Assembly (NCBI GenBank): GCA_002431345.1
Contig: DJEN01000069.1
Coordinates: 1 to 9,774 of the forward strand
DNA: 9,774 nucleotides
Direction: 5' to 3'
Source of the DNA: Megasphaera sp. UBA5897
GTDB lineage: Bacteria > Bacillota > Negativicutes > Veillonellales > Megasphaeraceae
Positions 7,724 to 9,774 of this stretch are shown in pieces (positions within the stretch are counted from its first letter, which is position 1; each line of letters begins with the position of its first letter). Made by a program: the position numbers and the translations under genes. A model generated the notes under the pieces. That model was not told the origin of the DNA. It did no database searches and saw only the letters and a list, made by a program, of their open reading frames with translations.

Positions 7724-8286
7724 GCATGATGGATTTAGCAATGAATCCCTTAAAACTGCAATTTGGGAATGTACAGACGCAATACATTGCAGAAGAAAAA
7801 AGCCTTGCAGAGATATTGCGTACCTATATCAAAGGAAACGCACGGCTCATTTGCTGGCAGCGGCAGCGTATTGTATGGGGAACCTGGCAAAATCAACAGT
7901 TGGCAGTAGCTGACGGTTCGGTGTTGGATGAACGAAAAATTATAGAAATACGTGTGTTTAATGAAAAAGAAGAAATACATCTTGTAAAAAAAAGAAAGCA
8001 ATATATAGGCAGGTATCTTCAAGATGGAATAGGAACCGAAACGGCATATGTAGATAGTCTGTCTCGATTTTTGGGAAAAAAGAGCAGTATACAAGGGGAA
8101 TATATCACACTGCGTGACACGGAACGGTTTTTGACTTTGACAATACCCTGCGAAGATAAAAATGCTGTTTTTTATGGATTAGTAACTCGTAATTACATTG
8201 CGGCAAATGAAACAACCGGGCAGGCCGGGTATAGTGATTACCGCTTTGTACAAATCACAGCGGCGGAAGGAGGCTTGCAAGTATGA
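7720..8286 (+). CDS. csx19: Csx19 (TIGR03984 family), III-D accessory protein
   Basis: 188-residue non-RAMP protein. It is recognised by family landmarks in order: LICW46...IVW53G (43-54), IIEIRVFNEKEEIHLV (74-89), YIGRYLQD, YVDSLSRFLG, a Leu/Glu-rich stretch ending LTIPC, and the closing LVTRNYIAANETTGQAGYSDYRF (154-176), where RNY, GQAGY and the final R match what I recall of Csx19. Csx19 is restricted to III-D loci; structural work on a III-D variant places it as a complex subunit, but no catalytic motif is visible and its biochemical role is poorly defined. No membrane segment or signal peptide. Starts at an ATGA overlap with the Cas7 fusion, with GGAG (7708-7711) 8 bases upstream; this start beats Met3 and Met4. 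Ends in another ATGA overlap with the next gene. Confidence 0.85.
   Translation: MSMMDLAMNPLKLQFGNVQTQYIAEEKSLAEILRTYIKGNARLICWQRQRIVWGTWQNQQLAVADGSVLDERKIIEIRVFNEKEEIHLVKKRKQYIGRYLQDGIGTETAYVDSLSRFLGKKSSIQGEYITLRDTERFLTLTIPCEDKNAVFYGLVTRNYIAANETTGQAGYSDYRFVQITAAEGGLQV
8267..8273 (+). promoter_or_regulatory. Shine-Dalgarno for the TIGR03986 RAMP gene
   Basis: AAGGAGG lies inside the csx19 3' end, 9 bases before ATG at 8283. It supports the far-upstream start and hence the 74-residue N-terminal extension of the next protein. Confidence 0.75.
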
Positions 8287-9774
8287 ATGAAGACATCAGG
8301 GAACAATCTAAAAAATTAAAACTAGCAGATGAAGAACAGGTAAATCAAATAGAAAAAGAAAAGGCCGAAGAAGCAGAACGGAGAACAAAACAAAATAATG
8401 CGAGAGCAGCACAATATCATTCAGGCAGCCAATCATATCATACATCTACGGCTTCTAAAAAATATGCTAGAAAGAAGACCGGAAAAGATGTACCAAAAGC
8501 GACGGCCCCGTATAATTTTGTCCCTATGGTGCCAACTATTTTACCCTCGCCGCTGTCACAGGGACGGGATTGGCTGCATCTATCAGAAACGGAATGTCGA
8601 GAAGCTTATAAAGAATATATTTGTGGTCAAAAGACATACAGTGGGACAGTCAATCTGACACTGACTAATTTGACACCTCTGTTTATTGGTGCCGGAGAAG
8701 GTGATGAATTTTTCTCCCCGGCAGGAAAAAACAAACCGGTTATTCCCGGCAGTACACTGCGGGGGATGGTCCGCAGTCTGTTCAAAATTGTTACGGCAGG
8801 CGCTATGCGCAGAAACGAAGATTTTACAGATCGGCATCTATATTTTCGCTGCTTGATGGCACCTAAGTCAAGCCCGCAATTAAATGAATTGCACGATTAT
8901 TATGTCGAACGCATTTCTACAGAAAGAAAAGATAAAAACGGAAAAAAAGCTAAGGGAAAGAAGACAAAAGCGGGATTTTTATTCCGAAAAACAAAAGAAC
9001 AAACTTATTATATTTCTCCATGTCACGAAATTCATAGTGTTAAAAGAGAAGCGTACGGAAAATCCGTTGATTCGAATTCTCGTGTGGATTGGGATGATAA
9101 AGCGCGTGCAGCCTATATTTTGACAGGAAATCAAAGTAATAAAAAATATATTCGTTATATAGATAATCCTGATTGGTTTATTGAATATCCTGTGCCGGAT
9201 GCTGTTATTCAGGATTATCGCGATGATAAAAATCGACGCGGCGTAAATTTGCTGGATGAAAAAAGTACGAATACTAAAGTAAAGACAGATGCCCAAAAGT
9301 TTGCCCAACGGGATGACATTGATTTTTTAGCTCCGTGCTTTTATGTGATGGAAGACAATCAGATAACGGCCTTTGGCCATGGCAGATCTTTCCGAATTCC
9401 ATATCGGCATTCTATTGGAGACAGAATCAATAAAAACTTAGAAAATGAAACTGTCATTGACTTTACGGATGCCGTTTTTGGGCGCAAAGGATTATGGGCA
9501 GGCCGTGTGTCTTTTGAAGATGCACAGCTTGAAGGAGCACCGAAGTATGTAAGCAAAGAATATATAAAACCGTTGATGGGACCGAATCCTACGTCCTATC
9601 CATTATATTTGAAACAGACCGGATATCCGCCAGCACATTGGGACAGCATTGATGCAACAGAAGTAAGAGGCTATAAAATGTACTGGCATCAAAACATTAA
9701 GAATGCAGATTGGCAGGCTGACTATGCATCAAACTTAGATACGTTGACTAAAAAAATTCATCCGTTGGAACCCA
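8283..9774 (+). CDS. TIGR03986 family type III CRISPR-associated RAMP protein (3' partial, cut by window end)
   Basis: Open to the right edge without a stop: 497 full codons plus one base, 3' end missing. Family marks are strong: APYNFVP (75-81), LTPLFIGAGEG then VIPGSTLRGMVR (153-164) as the first RAMP motif, FGHGRSFRIPYRHSIGD (364-380), DAVFG, WAGRVSFEDA (405-414), PNPTSYPLYLKQ and RGYKMYWHQ (463-470). The protein has large insertions within a Cas7-type fold and is a standard III-D backbone member, predicted to bind crRNA. The N-terminal motif lacks the Csm3-type Asp (it reads FFSPAGKNK before PVIPG). Two oddities: 74 residues rich in Lys, Glu and Gln precede APYNFVP, where many family members begin, and a Lys-rich loop lies at about 215-230. 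The start is fixed by AAGGAGG and an ATGA overlap with csx19. Confidence 0.92.
   Translation, partial: MNEDIREQSKKLKLADEEQVNQIEKEKAEEAERRTKQNNARAAQYHSGSQSYHTSTASKKYARKKTGKDVPKATAPYNFVPMVPTILPSPLSQGRDWLHLSETECREAYKEYICGQKTYSGTVNLTLTNLTPLFIGAGEGDEFFSPAGKNKPVIPGSTLRGMVRSLFKIVTAGAMRRNEDFTDRHLYFRCLMAPKSSPQLNELHDYYVERISTERKDKNGKKAKGKKTKAGFLFRKTKEQTYYISPCHEIHSVKREAYGKSVDSNSRVDWDDKARAAYILTGNQSNKKYIRYIDNPDWFIEYPVPDAVIQDYRDDKNRRGVNLLDEKSTNTKVKTDAQKFAQRDDIDFLAPCFYVMEDNQITAFGHGRSFRIPYRHSIGDRINKNLENETVIDFTDAVFGRKGLWAGRVSFEDAQLEGAPKYVSKEYIKPLMGPNPTSYPLYLKQTGYPPAHWDSIDATEVRGYKMYWHQNIKNADWQADYASNLDTLTKKIHPLEP

Noticed and set aside
7635..7913. Plus-strand 92-codon frame across the Cas7 fusion/csx19 junction
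   Set aside because: It overlaps two clearly better genes in another frame and has no recognisable motif.
8217..8230. Short CCGGGCAGGCCGGG direct repeat
   Set aside because: It is a single coding stretch in the conserved GQAGY part of csx19, with no spacing or recurrence suggesting a functional repeat.
8884..9123. Plus-strand 79-codon frame inside the last gene
   Set aside because: It lies within the continuous TIGR03986 reading frame, whose translation matches family motifs on both sides.

Overview
The window is almost wall to wall coding. It holds one plus-strand operon of eight genes that together make a type III CRISPR-Cas interference module, best assigned to subtype III-D. In order: a CARF-HEPN ribonuclease (32-1750), Cas6 (1757-2488), a Cas10 without an HD domain but with an intact GGDD motif (2503-4113), a single Cas7/RAMP subunit (4094-4741), a Csx10-type Cas5-like RAMP (4741-6330), a Cas7-Cas7 fusion (6320-7723), Csx19 (7720-8286), and a TIGR03986-family RAMP that runs off the right edge (8283-9774). 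The subtype call rests on the combination of Csx10, Csx19, the TIGR03986 RAMP and the HD-less Cas10, which is the published hallmark set of III-D.

Organism: nearly every gene has a strong purine-rich Shine-Dalgarno (AAGGAG or GGAGG) 7-9 bases before the start, the sequence leans to A+T, and TTG and GTG starts are used. This suggests a low- to mid-GC Bacillota (Firmicutes); a Negativicutes anaerobe is a guess that I cannot support firmly. There is no rRNA, tRNA or housekeeping gene to fix the taxonomy.

How the parts fit: Cas6 should cut the repeat-derived precursor RNA. The mature guide would be held by the Cas7 subunits (4094-4741 and both halves of 6320-7723) plus the TIGR03986 RAMP, capped by Csx10 and Cas10, with Csx19 as an accessory subunit. 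Target binding should switch on the GGDD cyclase of Cas10. The cyclic oligoadenylate made would bind the CARF domain of the first gene and activate its HEPN RNase. Two Cas7 units keep an Asp at the position of the Csm3 target-RNA cleaving residue; the second half of the fusion appears to have lost it.

Gaps between genes are at most 14 bases and five of the seven junctions overlap (20, 1, 11, 4 and 4 bases), so translation is probably coupled. No CRISPR array, cas1/cas2 or separate small subunit (Cas11) lies in the window. The first 31 bases hold only a ribosome binding site. There is no gene-free stretch over 300 bases and I see no convincing gene on the minus strand.

The less ordinary points are the lack of a free-standing Cas11 next to a Csx10 with a helical C-terminal region of about 165 residues, the asymmetric Cas7-Cas7 fusion, the 74-residue charged N-terminal extension on the TIGR03986 protein, the loss of a zinc-finger-like cysteine in Cas10, and the TTG starts on the first two genes.
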